In this document: in pieces, positions 51,211-60,440 of the stretch | Layout: each line of letters starts with the position of its first letter | Position numbering within the stretch: position 1 is the stretch's first letter | From: Gammaproteobacteria bacterium | GTDB lineage: Bacteria > Pseudomonadota > Gammaproteobacteria > HTCC5015 | Assembly (NCBI GenBank): GCA_013817245.1 | Contig: JACDDA010000004.1 | Location: 62,001 to 126,000 of the forward strand | Direction of reading: 5' to 3' | Length of the DNA stretch: 64,000 bases | The notes under the pieces: generated by a model | Seen by the model: the letters and a program-made list of their open reading frames with translations, nothing else | Databases searched by the model: none | What the model was told of the DNA's origin: nothing | Position numbers and translations under genes: made by a program

Positions 51211-51774
51211 ATGCTTTGGACTTTACCTAATATATTGACCGTTTCCCGAATGCTGCTCATTCCCGTAATGATGCTGATATTTTTTCTGCCTTATTCGTGG
51301 AGCTCACCAGTAACCGCAGTAATATTTTCGCTTGCAGCAATTACAGATTGGTTAGATGGCTATTTGGCACGTCGTTTAAAACAGCATTCCGCGTTTGGCG
51401 CGTTCCTTGATCCCGTTGCCGACAAGCTCATGGTCGCCGTTGCACTGGTTCTCGTCTTATATAAAGAACCTACATTAGTGTTAGCCGTAGCAACGGCGGT
51501 TATCATTGGTCGTGAAATAACTATTTCGGCTTTACGTGAATGGATGGCGGAATTAGGCAAACGCGCCAGCGTGTCCGTCTCAGCTTTAGGTAAATTTAAA
51601 ACCACCTTTCAAATGATCGCCATTATTTTGCTGCTATATCGTGAACCTTTATTCGGCATATCAATTTATCACCTGGGTTATGTGTGTTTAATTATCGCCG
51701 CGATCTTGACGGTGGTCTCCATGTTGATTTATCTGCGCGCGGCGTGGCCCTACATGAAAGAAAACGCAAACTAA
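51211..51774 (+). CDS. pgsA: CDP-diacylglycerol-glycerol-3-phosphate phosphatidyltransferase
   Basis: The 187-residue integral membrane enzyme begins LWTLPNILTVSRMLLIPVMM. Its CDP-alcohol phosphotransferase motif is D-W-L-D-G-Y-L-A-R-R...G-A-F-L-D-P-V-A-D-K (about 47-71), with all three Asp and the Gly kept. It makes phosphatidylglycerophosphate, the substrate of PgpA encoded at 36540. It is the last gene of the uvrY-udg-uvrC-pgsA operon and precedes three tRNA genes. Confidence 0.96.
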   Translation: MLWTLPNILTVSRMLLIPVMMLIFFLPYSWSSPVTAVIFSLAAITDWLDGYLARRLKQHSAFGAFLDPVADKLMVAVALVLVLYKEPTLVLAVATAVIIGREITISALREWMAELGKRASVSVSALGKFKTTFQMIAIILLLYREPLFGISIYHLGYVCLIIAAILTVVSMLIYLRAAWPYMKENAN

Positions 51775-51802
51775 TATCTTCCGAAAGAAAGCATTTGATT
51801 GC

Positions 51803-51830
51803 TTGACTCAAATAAACGCGCCGCTACAAT
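51803..51830 (+). promoter_or_regulatory. Promoter of the tRNA-Gly gene
   Basis: TTGACT (51803-51808) and TACAAT (51825-51830) are separated by 16 bases. The tRNA begins 14 bases after the -10 box. Confidence 0.7.
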
Positions 51831-51844
51831 ACGCACCTCACCAG

Positions 51845-51920
<76 letters not shown>

Positions 51921-51933
51921 AATATTTTGCAGG

Positions 51934-51958
51934 AAACCTCGGTTTACCGAGGTTTTTT
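51934..51958 (+). terminator. Terminator after tRNA-Gly
   Basis: A perfect AAACCTCGG/CCGAGGTTT stem (51934-51942 with 51947-51955) with a TTTA loop runs into TTTG. It separates tRNA-Gly from the Cys and Leu tRNAs. Confidence 0.8.
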
Positions 51959-52030
51959 GTTTTAGGTGATGTGGTGTTGGTGGCAGACTTGTCATCAACA
52001 ACATAATAAGAGAGGATTAAGCGACCCAGA

Positions 52031-52104
52031 GGCTGGGTGGCAGAGTGGTTATGTACCGGCCTGCAAAGCCGAGGATGCCGGTTCGATTCCGGCCCCAGCC
52101 TCCA
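52031..52104 (+). tRNA. tRNA-Cys (GCA)
   Basis: The 74-nt cloverleaf has acceptor GGCTGGG/CCCAGCC, anticodon GCA at 52063-52065 in CCTGCAAAG, T arm GGTTCGATTCC and encoded CCA. Confidence 0.96.
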
Positions 52105-52147
52105 TTTCGCTTTGCGGCGCTAAACAAAGTAAGTGTAAGTTCAAGAT

Positions 52148-52237
52148 GCCCGGGTGGCGAAATTGGTAGACGCAAGGGACTTAAAATCCCTCGAGGCTTA
52201 ACCCCTCATGCCGGTTCAAGTCCGGCCCCGGGCACCA
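52148..52237 (+). tRNA. tRNA-Leu (UAA)
   Basis: The 90-nt class II tRNA has acceptor GCCCGGG/CCCGGGC, anticodon TAA at 52182-52184 in a seven-base loop, a long variable arm, T arm GGTTCAAGTCC and encoded CCA. The Gly-Cys-Leu order after pgsA matches E. coli glyW-cysT-leuZ. Confidence 0.96.
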
Positions 52238-52320
52238 TTAGTTAGTATCGAAATTTTAGTAAGCTATCGTCTAGATACCTATATATATTCACAATCTCTA
52301 TGTGGCGCTGAAGTACATTT

Positions 52321-53262
52321 ATGTCTCAACACGCTCACGATCATCAAGTTCACGCGCCAGATCACGATCATCATCAGCATTTTAATTTACAAAATCGCCG
52401 CGCATTTATATTCGCGTTAATTTTAAATGGCGGTTTCGTCATTGTTGAATTAGCGTTTGGTATCTTTGCGCATTCTTTAGCGTTAATTGCTGATGCCATT
52501 CATAACTTCGGTGATGTTTTAGGTTTGATGTTAGCGTGGGCGGCTTTGCATTTTGCCCAACGCAAAGCGACGGCGCGGTTTACGTACGGGTTTGGTAGTG
52601 CGACTATTTTGGCCGCTTTAGTGAACGCTATTTTATTAATACTAGTAGCGTGTGGCATTGCTTGGGAAGCGTTACATCGTATGCAACAGCCTATTGCAGT
52701 TAATACTTCGGTAATGATGGCGGTTGCAGGCATTGGCATTGTGATTAATGCAGCAACGGCGTGGTTGTTTGTTGCGCGTCAACACGAAGATATCAATATC
52801 AAAGGCGTGTATTTGCATATGGTGGCCGATGCTTTGGTGTCGGTGGGTGTGGTATTAACCGGTATCGGTATTGCCTTCACTGCATGGCAATGGTTAGATC
52901 CAGCCATCAGCGTGCTTATCGCAGTTGTGATTATCGGCAGCACGTGGTCTTTATTGCGTGATGCTGTGCGCATGGCTTTACATGCAGCACCGAATAATAT
53001 TGATGTTGAAGAAGTGCGCGCTTATCTTCAAAGTTTACCAGGGGTCGCACAAGTACATGATTTACATGTTTGGCCTATCAGCACGACTATCACCGCATTG
53101 ACTGCTCATTTGCTGATACCAGAAGGTAAGACGAGCGATGCTTTCTTATTAAATACCGCTGCTACCATTAAACAAAAATTTGGCATTGGGCATAGTACTT
53201 TGCAAATTGAAACATCTTCGACTACGGAACATATGTGTCATAGTTGGGATGCTGATAATTAA
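52321..53262 (+). CDS. Cation diffusion facilitator (CzcD/ZitB type)
   Basis: The 313-residue protein has a His-rich N-terminus (HAHDHQVHAPDHDHHQHF, about 4-21). Six membrane helices follow between about 30 and 215, and then a cytoplasmic ferredoxin-like domain (VEEVRAYLQSLPGVAQVHDL). Metal-site motifs are LIADAIHNFGDVLGL (helix 2) and HMVADALVSVGVVL (helix 5), giving the HD-HD set typical of zinc transporters. It exports Zn or related divalent cations in exchange for protons. It lies directly after the tRNA cluster, and its stop is three bases from the convergent PepSY gene. Its own promoter was not identified. Confidence 0.93.
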   Translation: MSQHAHDHQVHAPDHDHHQHFNLQNRRAFIFALILNGGFVIVELAFGIFAHSLALIADAIHNFGDVLGLMLAWAALHFAQRKATARFTYGFGSATILAALVNAILLILVACGIAWEALHRMQQPIAVNTSVMMAVAGIGIVINAATAWLFVARQHEDINIKGVYLHMVADALVSVGVVLTGIGIAFTAWQWLDPAISVLIAVVIIGSTWSLLRDAVRMALHAAPNNIDVEEVRAYLQSLPGVAQVHDLHVWPISTTITALTAHLLIPEGKTSDAFLLNTAATIKQKFGIGHSTLQIETSSTTEHMCHSWDADN

Positions 53263-53265
53263 TAT

Positions 53266-54660
53266 TTAAACGGGATTTCTATACTTTAAATATTTTTGCA
53301 CAAGGCTATCGATAATCCATAACAATAATAATGAAATACCTAAAGCCGGTAATAAAATTCCCAATAAAATAATTAGCCAAATTAGATTACCCGAAACGTT
53401 AAAGTTTTTTGGCAATGGCGGAGCAGAGGCTAAAGAAAAACCATTGATGGATTCTGGCCGACGTTGCCACCACATGATGATGCCGCTAATGCAGATTAAC
53501 AAAGTGCCTAATGCTGTTATGAGGCATAACACGAGATTCGCGGTGCCGAAATAGTGGCCTTCATGAATCGCAACTCCAATTTCAATTGCGCGTGCCATTA
53601 ATGGCATATCTTCCCAGCATTGCTGACCTAAAACCGCGCCTGTGTATTGGTCAATGTGAAAATAACATTGTTGAGCAGGATTCGGTGAATTCACTATAAC
53701 GTGATAAACGCTGTCGGGATTTTTAGGAAAATTGATATTGACGCTAGTATCTTGTGATATTTTTTTATTAATGGCGTGGATAACCGTATCAATGCCAATC
53801 GGTGTCGTTAATTTATCTGGTACCACGGATGAATATAAATTCGGCAACCATGCGGGCTCGCTAGACTGCCCAATCCTTTTTTGGATGAGGTGCATGCTGC
53901 CGCCCCAGATGTCGGTCCAGGGCAAGCCGCTTATTAATAATACCGATAACAATATGGATAGATAGATGCCCGTTACGGAATGTATATCTCGCCAAAAAAT
54001 CCGCTTACTGCTTTTTAAGCGGGGCAGTAATAAACCCCATGGTGAAAATGTGCCGCGTGGCCACCATAAATAAAATCCGCTGATTAATAATACTAAAGCC
54101 CAACAAGCGGCGAGCTCAACAAATTTTGTGCCGAATTTACCCAATAATAATTCTCCGTGTAATTCGCGTATCCACGGCATCCATCGCTGGCTTTCATCAA
54201 ACTTGCCTACTATTTCGCCAGTATAAGGATTTAAAAATACAGTTAGATGCGTTTGCGAGGCGTCACTGATAACTTTGTTATGGTGATTATTATTAGAATC
54301 TATCGGAGTTGCTATTCCACTATGTGAAGCATGCGATTGAATAAGGCTTATTTCATTGGCGTGATGAGCGTCGTTTGATAACCTTATCGCGGTTATTTTT
54401 GCCGTCGGATAAATTTTCTTGATGATATAAATTTGTTGTGTGACGCTTAATGACGTTTGACTATCGGTGGGTGGTTTTATTAGATATTCATCCCGGATCG
54501 ATTCATTGTAATAAGGCTCGAATAAATAAATGCCACCACTGATCGCAAGTAGCATAATAATCGGCAGAAAGATTAATCCTGCATAAAAATGCCACCGCCA
54601 AATCAAGGCGTAGAGTTTTTTATATTGATTATCGGAATTTTTTTCAATAGTGGTTTTCAT
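53266..54660 (-). CDS. PepSY-associated TM helix protein
   Basis: The 464-residue inner-membrane protein has four or five helices. The N-terminal signature LIWRWHFYAGLIFLPIIMLL lies at about 18-37. A large periplasmic part carries PepSY-like units (VTQQIYIIKKIYPTAKITAI and VFLNPYTGEIVGKF), then WIRELHGELLLG, WWPRGTFSP, RDIHSVTGIYLSILLSVLLI and a C-terminal WWQRRPES. This family is regularly found beside TonB-dependent siderophore receptors and is thought to help ferric-siderophore reduction or release. It lies 72 bases after the TonB receptor gene on the same strand, so they probably form one operon. Confidence 0.9.
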   Translation of the reverse strand: MKTTIEKNSDNQYKKLYALIWRWHFYAGLIFLPIIMLLAISGGIYLFEPYYNESIRDEYLIKPPTDSQTSLSVTQQIYIIKKIYPTAKITAIRLSNDAHHANEISLIQSHASHSGIATPIDSNNNHHNKVISDASQTHLTVFLNPYTGEIVGKFDESQRWMPWIRELHGELLLGKFGTKFVELAACWALVLLISGFYLWWPRGTFSPWGLLLPRLKSSKRIFWRDIHSVTGIYLSILLSVLLISGLPWTDIWGGSMHLIQKRIGQSSEPAWLPNLYSSVVPDKLTTPIGIDTVIHAINKKISQDTSVNINFPKNPDSVYHVIVNSPNPAQQCYFHIDQYTGAVLGQQCWEDMPLMARAIEIGVAIHEGHYFGTANLVLCLITALGTLLICISGIIMWWQRRPESINGFSLASAPPLPKNFNVSGNLIWLIILLGILLPALGISLLLLWIIDSLVQKYLKYRNPV

Positions 54661-54732
54661 TTTTTAAATACCCAAAGGCCATCCGTTTCTAAGGGATGGC
54701 CTTTTGATTAAGCTATGGTTGATGACGTGATG

Positions 54733-56844
54733 TTAAAAAGAATAAGCCACCCCAGCGCTCGCTGTGCGCGGTGTGCCGGGACGATAAACACCATCAGGTG
54801 CCCACGAAGGTGCTTCTGCTGTAGTGGCGTAATGATTGTCGAGTACGTTTAATACTTTTACGTCAACAGACCATTGTGAAGTCATGTCGTAAGCCGCGCG
54901 CAAGTTTAAAATATATTCGTCGGGTGTTTTTGTGGTGTTGTCTTCGTCTAGGTACCAGCTACCCAGATGTTGTAATTCGCTTTCAACGTTAAAGCCATGT
55001 AATACGACAGGATGAAAATCTAGCCGTAAATTGCCAATAGTACGCGGCGATGAAGGAATGGTGTTGCCATCCGCAGGATCATTACCACTTGCTAATTTTT
55101 GTATATAAGTATTATCGGTAATCGCGAAAGCGAATTTCATACTGAAATTATTACCTAAAGGACTGCTCACGCCTAGTTCTATACCTTGATAACGCGCTTT
55201 GCCGCCATTTTCAGAAATATCACCGGCAGGTGTAGTAACTCCTGCAACGATGCCATCTTTAGTGTCCATGCGATAAGCAGAAATATCTAGGCCTATATTA
55301 TTATCAAGCCACGCTTTATAACCTAACTCAATGCTATCAATATTTTCCGGATCTAATTTGAATTGTGCTTGAGCAGGATCCAATTCATAAAGTTCAGTGG
55401 CATCAGGAATTCTGAAGCCATGTGCATACCGAGCGAATACACTTTGCATATGATTGATACGATAAGTAATGCCGAGTTTTGGATTAAGCTGTGAAAAATC
55501 ATCATCATCTCGTTCGCCAAGAATTAGGTAAGGATGATCAGGAGTAACATTGCTGCTGTTTAGATGATTAGTGAATTTGTAATTTGAATTTTCGTAACGT
55601 AAACCCGCTACTACGATCCAATGTTCACCTAGCGGTTGCGTATGCTGTAAATATGGCGCGAGACTAAGATAATCAACGTCGTAATCTAAATGCACACCTT
55701 GCGGGTAGGTAGTGCCATACACGATGCGCGTAACACGGGTCTGTTCAGTGCGTGTATTGAATTGGGTTGATTCAATATCAAATCCCAATACAGTTTCGGT
55801 GTTGTTACTGTAACTAAAATAGAGGCGATTAAGTAGACCCACAGTATCGGTAGTTTTATTGGTTAATGGTGTTGTTTCTGGTTCCCAGATAGCCATATAA
55901 CCGCTGTCAATGGTGCGGTAATAAGGTGTTATTTGTATTTTAGTTTGGGCAGATAGTTGTTTGCTCATTTCAGAACTTATACGTAAATATTGACTCGTTC
56001 CTTGTGCTTCATCACGATTAACTTCGGCATCTAAACCATCTTGACTCGGGTCATCATTGTATTGGTCTGCATCAAGAATGCCGGGCATTTGTGAATTAAA
56101 ATCTGTGTAGGTTAAAATGCTATTAATTTCCCACTCATTATTTTCATATAAGTGACGCGCTAGTAATTGCGCGCGCTCCCATGCAGAAGTCTCGCGCCAA
56201 CCATCATCTTGTTGATACGAAAAAGCAATCCGCACAGCGTGTTGTTCATTAATGGGAGTATTGATGTCTACGCGAGCATCAACCAGATTATTTTCGCCGC
56301 TACGTAAACCCATAGAATGTTTTTTATCGAAAGTAGGTTTTTGACTGAGTGTATTCACTACGGCTGCCATTGCATCGGATCCGTGCAATGCAGTGCCTGG
56401 GCCTTTTAAAACTTCCATACCACCAAAAGAAGTCAGCGCAGCGGAATAAGCAAAGGCTGCATGATTAAATGAAATAGGGGATTGTAGTGGTACGTTATCT
56501 TGTAAATATAAATAAACATTATTGTATGAAACAGGCAAACGAATCGCAGGTGCATCGACAGGGCCGCGTAGTTGTGTAAAAAATACACCCGGCATTTGAT
56601 TAATAGTTTCACCAATCCAGCTCGCGTGGTCATTCGCATTTTCTTCGCCGGATAAAGTAGAGATGCTGGCGGGTACAGCCAATGCTTCTTGTTGATTGCC
56701 GGAAGTCGTTACTACCATTTCTTCGAGATTTTTTTGATGTTTTTTCGTATCAAGGGTCGTAGCACTCACTTCTGCCGCGCATAAAGTGGGCAATGCCGTA
56801 GTGCTCAGCAGGCCAATAGCCAGCCATTGTTGTAAAGAGTACAT
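54733..56844 (-). CDS. TonB-dependent metal/siderophore receptor
   Basis: The 703-residue protein has a signal peptide (AIGLLSTTALPTLCAAE) and a TonB-box-like NLEEMVVTTSG. The plug domain (about 45-160) has MPGVFFTQLRGPVDAPAIRL, MEVLKGPGTALHGSDAMAAV and VNTLSQK. The barrel ends GTPRTASAGVAYSF. The second half includes FARYAHGFRIPDATELYELD and NIDSIELGYKAWL, typical of FecA/copper-type receptors. It heads an operon with the PepSY protein. The promoter has a TATAAT box and a perfect 9+5+9 inverted repeat next to the -35 region. It is only distantly related to the receptors at 18812 and 20967. The ligand is unknown, but the pairing with PepSY favours a ferric chelate. Confidence 0.92.
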   Translation of the reverse strand: MYSLQQWLAIGLLSTTALPTLCAAEVSATTLDTKKHQKNLEEMVVTTSGNQQEALAVPASISTLSGEENANDHASWIGETINQMPGVFFTQLRGPVDAPAIRLPVSYNNVYLYLQDNVPLQSPISFNHAAFAYSAALTSFGGMEVLKGPGTALHGSDAMAAVVNTLSQKPTFDKKHSMGLRSGENNLVDARVDINTPINEQHAVRIAFSYQQDDGWRETSAWERAQLLARHLYENNEWEINSILTYTDFNSQMPGILDADQYNDDPSQDGLDAEVNRDEAQGTSQYLRISSEMSKQLSAQTKIQITPYYRTIDSGYMAIWEPETTPLTNKTTDTVGLLNRLYFSYSNNTETVLGFDIESTQFNTRTEQTRVTRIVYGTTYPQGVHLDYDVDYLSLAPYLQHTQPLGEHWIVVAGLRYENSNYKFTNHLNSSNVTPDHPYLILGERDDDDFSQLNPKLGITYRINHMQSVFARYAHGFRIPDATELYELDPAQAQFKLDPENIDSIELGYKAWLDNNIGLDISAYRMDTKDGIVAGVTTPAGDISENGGKARYQGIELGVSSPLGNNFSMKFAFAITDNTYIQKLASGNDPADGNTIPSSPRTIGNLRLDFHPVVLHGFNVESELQHLGSWYLDEDNTTKTPDEYILNLRAAYDMTSQWSVDVKVLNVLDNHYATTAEAPSWAPDGVYRPGTPRTASAGVAYSF

Positions 56845-56877
56845 GCACGTAATCCGAAAGGTTAATTAATTGCGTGC

Positions 56878-56926
56878 ATTATATAGAGGAAAGTTGTCGG
56901 GCGTAATGCGACAAAATGTCGCATTA
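56878..56926 (-). promoter_or_regulatory. Promoter and operator of the TonB receptor-PepSY operon
   Basis: On the minus strand TATAAT lies at 56883-56878, 33 bases before the ATG. An inverted repeat TAATGCGAC-N5-GTCGCATTA (56904-56926) is perfect in both nine-base arms and sits at the -35 region. It does not resemble the Fur, Zur or NikR consensus known to me, so the regulator is unidentified. Confidence 0.55.
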
Positions 56927-57042
56927 GCAAAGCTAAAATGTGTATTTTGAGCAATCGCTGTGTGTTGTTGAGCCAGCGGACATCTTTAATTCAAAAAAAT
57001 CTTGCCATCCTTGGCAAGCAAGCATTTAGCTCAAGCTAATGC

Positions 57043-57612
57043 TCATTTAATGTAAGCATTATATTTTTTAGTTAACTGACTAAAATCAGTTAATAATGTT
57101 GTTAGACGATCTTGAATTTTTGTATCGTGTAAAACGTTATTTGCATCAAATGCATCGCCTGCATTGGGCAGTCCAAACAAAGTAGGGTAGACGTGAACGC
57201 CCATTGCTTCAAATGGAACACGCGTGTGCCATAAACCGCGAATACCCGCCAATCCACCGGGTGATGCGCACATCAATAGCATGGCTTTGTTGGCCCAAGG
57301 ATTGGGTTTTAAACGCGAGACCCAATCAGCCGTATTTTTAAAATGTCCGGGAATGCCGCCGTTATATTCCGGGGTGGCGATAATAATAGCTTGCGCTTGG
57401 CTGATTTCTTCACCGAGTGCTTTGACGGATGCGGGTATGCCGTTGTGTTCTTGAATGTCGCCATCAAAGGCAGGCATTGGATAATCATTTAAATCTAAAA
57501 TTTTGTGTTCTATGTCGGGCTGTACGGCATTGAGAATACGCTCAACATTGCGGATGAGTTTTTTGTTTAATGCATCTTTGCGTAATGAGGCAGCGATTAA
57601 TAAAAATTTCAT
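57043..57612 (-). CDS. NADPH-dependent FMN reductase family protein
   Basis: The 189-residue flavodoxin-fold protein begins MKFLLIAASLRKDALNKKLI, with the phosphate-binding loop SLRKDALN. PAFDGDIQ and IIIATPEYNGGIPGHFKNTA (about 75-94) and MCASPGGLAGIRG follow. It resembles ChrR/YieF/azoreductase-type quinone or flavin reductases. The start at 57612 has AGGA upstream, and an ORF start at 57657 would run into the preceding gene. It lies ten bases after the pirin gene, so both probably form a redox operon. Confidence 0.9.
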   Translation of the reverse strand: MKFLLIAASLRKDALNKKLIRNVERILNAVQPDIEHKILDLNDYPMPAFDGDIQEHNGIPASVKALGEEISQAQAIIIATPEYNGGIPGHFKNTADWVSRLKPNPWANKAMLLMCASPGGLAGIRGLWHTRVPFEAMGVHVYPTLFGLPNAGDAFDANNVLHDTKIQDRLTTLLTDFSQLTKKYNAYIK

Positions 57613-57622
57613 GCTTAATATC

Positions 57623-58321
57623 CTAAGCAAGATCAAAAAATAAAAATTCAGCATCACTAAGGGCTTCTAAGCGAAGCATATTTTCTTCGCTAATCGCCAC
57701 ACCATCGCCACGTATGAGTTGATGTTCATTAATACGTAAATTGCCATCAATCATTTGCAGCCATCCATGCCGATGATTTAACAGTGTAATGTCGTGTTGT
57801 TGTCCCTGTTTAAATTTACCCGCATAGATATTCACATCTTGATGCAAAGAAACTGAATTTTCGCGGCCGTCTTGTGAAGCCACTAATACAAATGATTGTT
57901 GTTTAAATGCATCTAAAAATGATTTTTGCTCATAACCCGGCGCAATGCCGGTACGCTCAGGCAAAATCCAAATTTGTAAAAGGCGAGTGCTGCGATCTTT
58001 AAAATGATTAAATTCCGAATGACGTATGCCTGTGCCCGCGCTCATGCGTTGCACATCACCGGCTAGGATGGCAGTGCTGTTGCCCAACGTGTCGCGATGT
58101 TCTAAAGCGCCTTCGGTAACATAAGTGATAATTTCCATATCATTATGCGGATGTTCTCCAAAACCGCCGCCGCCGGCGATACGATCTTCATTAATGACTC
58201 TTAAAGCACGAAAACCCATGTGCTGAGGATCGTAATAATTAGCGAAGGAAAAGCTGTGATATGAATCTAGCCAGCCATGATTAGCGTGGCCACGTTGTTG
58301 ACTAGCACGAATTTTAAGCAT
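57623..58321 (-). CDS. Pirin family protein
   Basis: The 232-residue bicupin has the pirin core: LDSYHSFSFANYYDPQHMGF and RALRVINEDRIAGGGGFGEH. PHNDMEIITYVTEGALEHRD (His/His/Glu metal ligands about 53-75), then AGDVQRMSAGTGIRHSEFNH follow. Bacterial pirins such as YhaK have quercetinase-like or redox-sensing functions. The start ATG at 58321 is preferred to a TTG nine bases upstream. It is followed by the FMN reductase gene. Confidence 0.93.
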   Translation of the reverse strand: MLKIRASQQRGHANHGWLDSYHSFSFANYYDPQHMGFRALRVINEDRIAGGGGFGEHPHNDMEIITYVTEGALEHRDTLGNSTAILAGDVQRMSAGTGIRHSEFNHFKDRSTRLLQIWILPERTGIAPGYEQKSFLDAFKQQSFVLVASQDGRENSVSLHQDVNIYAGKFKQGQQHDITLLNHRHGWLQMIDGNLRINEHQLIRGDGVAISEENMLRLEALSDAEFLFFDLA

Positions 58322-58422
58322 TGTATTCAACCGGTGATTATATTGTGCTTACTATAAAGGTAAGTTCACCATCACCGCAATCAAACGCTGCTACGCCACA
58401 GAATTAGTGCATGCAAATAGTT

Positions 58423-59685
58423 TTAAATCTTTAGGGTTAATCCATCAGCCAGTGCTTGGCGGTAAGCGCGCAGGGCAGGAATGCAGCCTACGAGAATAGC
58501 CCCAATGATGACGCTGCTTAATAGAAAAATTTCATAATAACTGGGTAGATTTATGCTTAATGACAGAGAGAATTTTTCTGCGAGTAAAGATTGGGCAGAT
58601 AATAAAAATCCATATAGTAATAATAAACCTAGCAGACAGCCTACTGTGCTAACGATGATAACTTCGCTGAGTAATAATGCGACGATATGAATAGGGCGTG
58701 CACCGATAGCGCGCAAGATAGCCATTTCGCGACGACGTTCAGCTAACGAGCTTAGAATGACACCTAACATACCGCTTAAGCCGGTTAGTACTACGAAAAT
58801 TGAAATGAATTGCAGCGTTTTTTCTACCATGCTCAAACTGTCCCACAATTGTTGTAGGGTAACGCCCGGTAAAATCGCAAGTAATGCTTCTTTGGGATAA
58901 CGATTGATACTGCGTTGAAGTTGAAAAGTGTCGATTCTATTATGTAAGCCCAGCATAAATGCCGTAATCGTTTTGGGTGTTAAATCGCTTTGTCGGTTAG
59001 TCACAACGTTAATTTCCTCACCGGGTGCAGGTGGTACACCGGCTTGCCAATCGATGTGAATAGCTTCTATCGCCGCTAAACTGACATGCACGGTACGATC
59101 AACGGGGGTACCGGTTTTAGCTAATATCCCCGCGATCCGAAAAGGTTTGTCATCGTGCAAAGAAAAACTAACTTGCGAAGTGCCATGAGCGATAACAATC
59201 GATTGATTTAGTTTGTAATTAAGTTCCTTCGCTACTTCTGCGCCTATGACTGCATCATATAAATCGCTAAAAGGTTTGCCTGTTGCAAATTGCAAATCTT
59301 TTGTTCGCGCATAACGATAATGTTTAAAGTAATCTTCCGTTGTACCTAATACTCGATAACCGCGATGTGAGTCGCCCAGCGACAAGGGAATGGACCATGC
59401 CACTTTTGTGCTGCTGCTAATTGTTTGATAAGTATCCCATGAAATATTATTAACTGCGTCACCCATTCGAAATACAGAATACAATAATAATTGCACTGAA
59501 CCCGTACGTGCACCGACTATTAAATCAGTTCCAGAAATTGTATTACTAAAACCAGAACGCGCTTCTACCCGAACACGCTCCACAATAAGCAATAAAGCTA
59601 CGCTGGTCGCAATCGTAAAAACTGTTAATAGAACAGTAAATTTTCTATTGAGCAAGCTGCTAAAAGCGAGTTTAAATATATTCAT
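58423..59685 (-). CDS. FtsX-like ABC transporter permease
   Basis: The 420-residue protein has the MacB/LolC/FtsX layout. There is an N-terminal helix (KFTVLLTVFTIATSVALLLI), a large periplasmic domain (about 45-285) and three C-terminal helices near 290-415 (FISIFVVLTGLSGMLGVILS, then EVIIVSTVGCLLGLLLLYGF, then IFLLSSVIIGAILVGCIPAL). The RRREMAILRAIGARPIHIVAL coupling segment lies between. It overlaps the ATPase gene by four bases. In Vibrio a comparable DUF2796-ATPase-permease set (Zrg) takes part in zinc acquisition. By context I infer a zinc-related role here. Confidence 0.87.
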   Translation of the reverse strand: MNIFKLAFSSLLNRKFTVLLTVFTIATSVALLLIVERVRVEARSGFSNTISGTDLIVGARTGSVQLLLYSVFRMGDAVNNISWDTYQTISSSTKVAWSIPLSLGDSHRGYRVLGTTEDYFKHYRYARTKDLQFATGKPFSDLYDAVIGAEVAKELNYKLNQSIVIAHGTSQVSFSLHDDKPFRIAGILAKTGTPVDRTVHVSLAAIEAIHIDWQAGVPPAPGEEINVVTNRQSDLTPKTITAFMLGLHNRIDTFQLQRSINRYPKEALLAILPGVTLQQLWDSLSMVEKTLQFISIFVVLTGLSGMLGVILSSLAERRREMAILRAIGARPIHIVALLLSEVIIVSTVGCLLGLLLLYGFLLSAQSLLAEKFSLSLSINLPSYYEIFLLSSVIIGAILVGCIPALRAYRQALADGLTLKI

Positions 59686-60425
59686 AAATAAGTGGATGGT
59701 TCGTTGGTAAGCGCTCTATTAAGCGATTTCATGTCAAGACAGCGATCAAAAGCCGTAGCCAATTGCTGATCATGACTAACGAAGATAAGTGTGCTGTGGG
59801 TTTTGTCGCATTCTTCAAATAATAATTCAAGGAAATTATGCCGGCTGTCTGCATCTAGGGAAGAGGTGGGCTCGTCGGCAATAATTAATGCAGGTTGTCC
59901 AATTAATGCACGTGCCACGGCTACTCGTTGTTGTTGGCCGACACTTAAATCGGCGACATTGCGTTTATGTAAAAAATTATTATTAATCCCAAGACGCTCC
60001 GCCAGTCGACTTGCTTCATTAGCAAGTGTGGTGTTTTCTTTTAAAACGTTGTGTTTTCTACGTTTCGAGAAGTGGCAGGGCTGAATAATATTATCGACAA
60101 TGGAAAGATAGGGTAGCAAATTAAATTGCTGAAAAATAAAACCTATATTGTCTGCTCTAAAGCGATCACGTTGCGCACCCGACAAAGCATTAAGCGAGGT
60201 GTCTAGCACCGTAATGTCGCCAGTATTTGGTTTAAAAACGCCGCCTAATAAATTAAGCAAAGTGCTTTTACCGCTGCCGCTAGCGCCTTTGATAAATATT
60301 TTTTCATTTCTATAAATCGTTAATTCTTCGATTTCGAGTGCCCAATGTTGTTGCCGGGGCCAACAAAAACCGAGATTTTGTATGGTGACAATAGATTCAC
60401 GGTTTTCGATGGAAGGCGTTTGCAT
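59682..60425 (-). CDS. ABC transporter ATP-binding protein (LolD-like)
   Basis: The 247-residue ATPase has Walker [17 protein letters not shown] (about 40-55), Q-loop IFQQFNLLPYLS, signature LSVGQQQRVAVARAL, Walker B ALIIADEPTSSLD and switch His in FVSHD. This is the LolD/MacB clade that works with FtsX-like permeases. The signature motif has V in place of the usual G (LSVGQ). The gene is 15 bases after the DUF2796 gene and overlaps the permease gene. Confidence 0.9.
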   Translation of the reverse strand: MQTPSIENRESIVTIQNLGFCWPRQQHWALEIEELTIYRNEKIFIKGASGSGKSTLLNLLGGVFKPNTGDITVLDTSLNALSGAQRDRFRADNIGFIFQQFNLLPYLSIVDNIIQPCHFSKRRKHNVLKENTTLANEASRLAERLGINNNFLHKRNVADLSVGQQQRVAVARALIGQPALIIADEPTSSLDADSRHNFLELLFEECDKTHSTLIFVSHDQQLATAFDRCLDMKSLNRALTNEPSTYL

Positions 60426-60440
60426 ATTGGTTTTTCTGAA

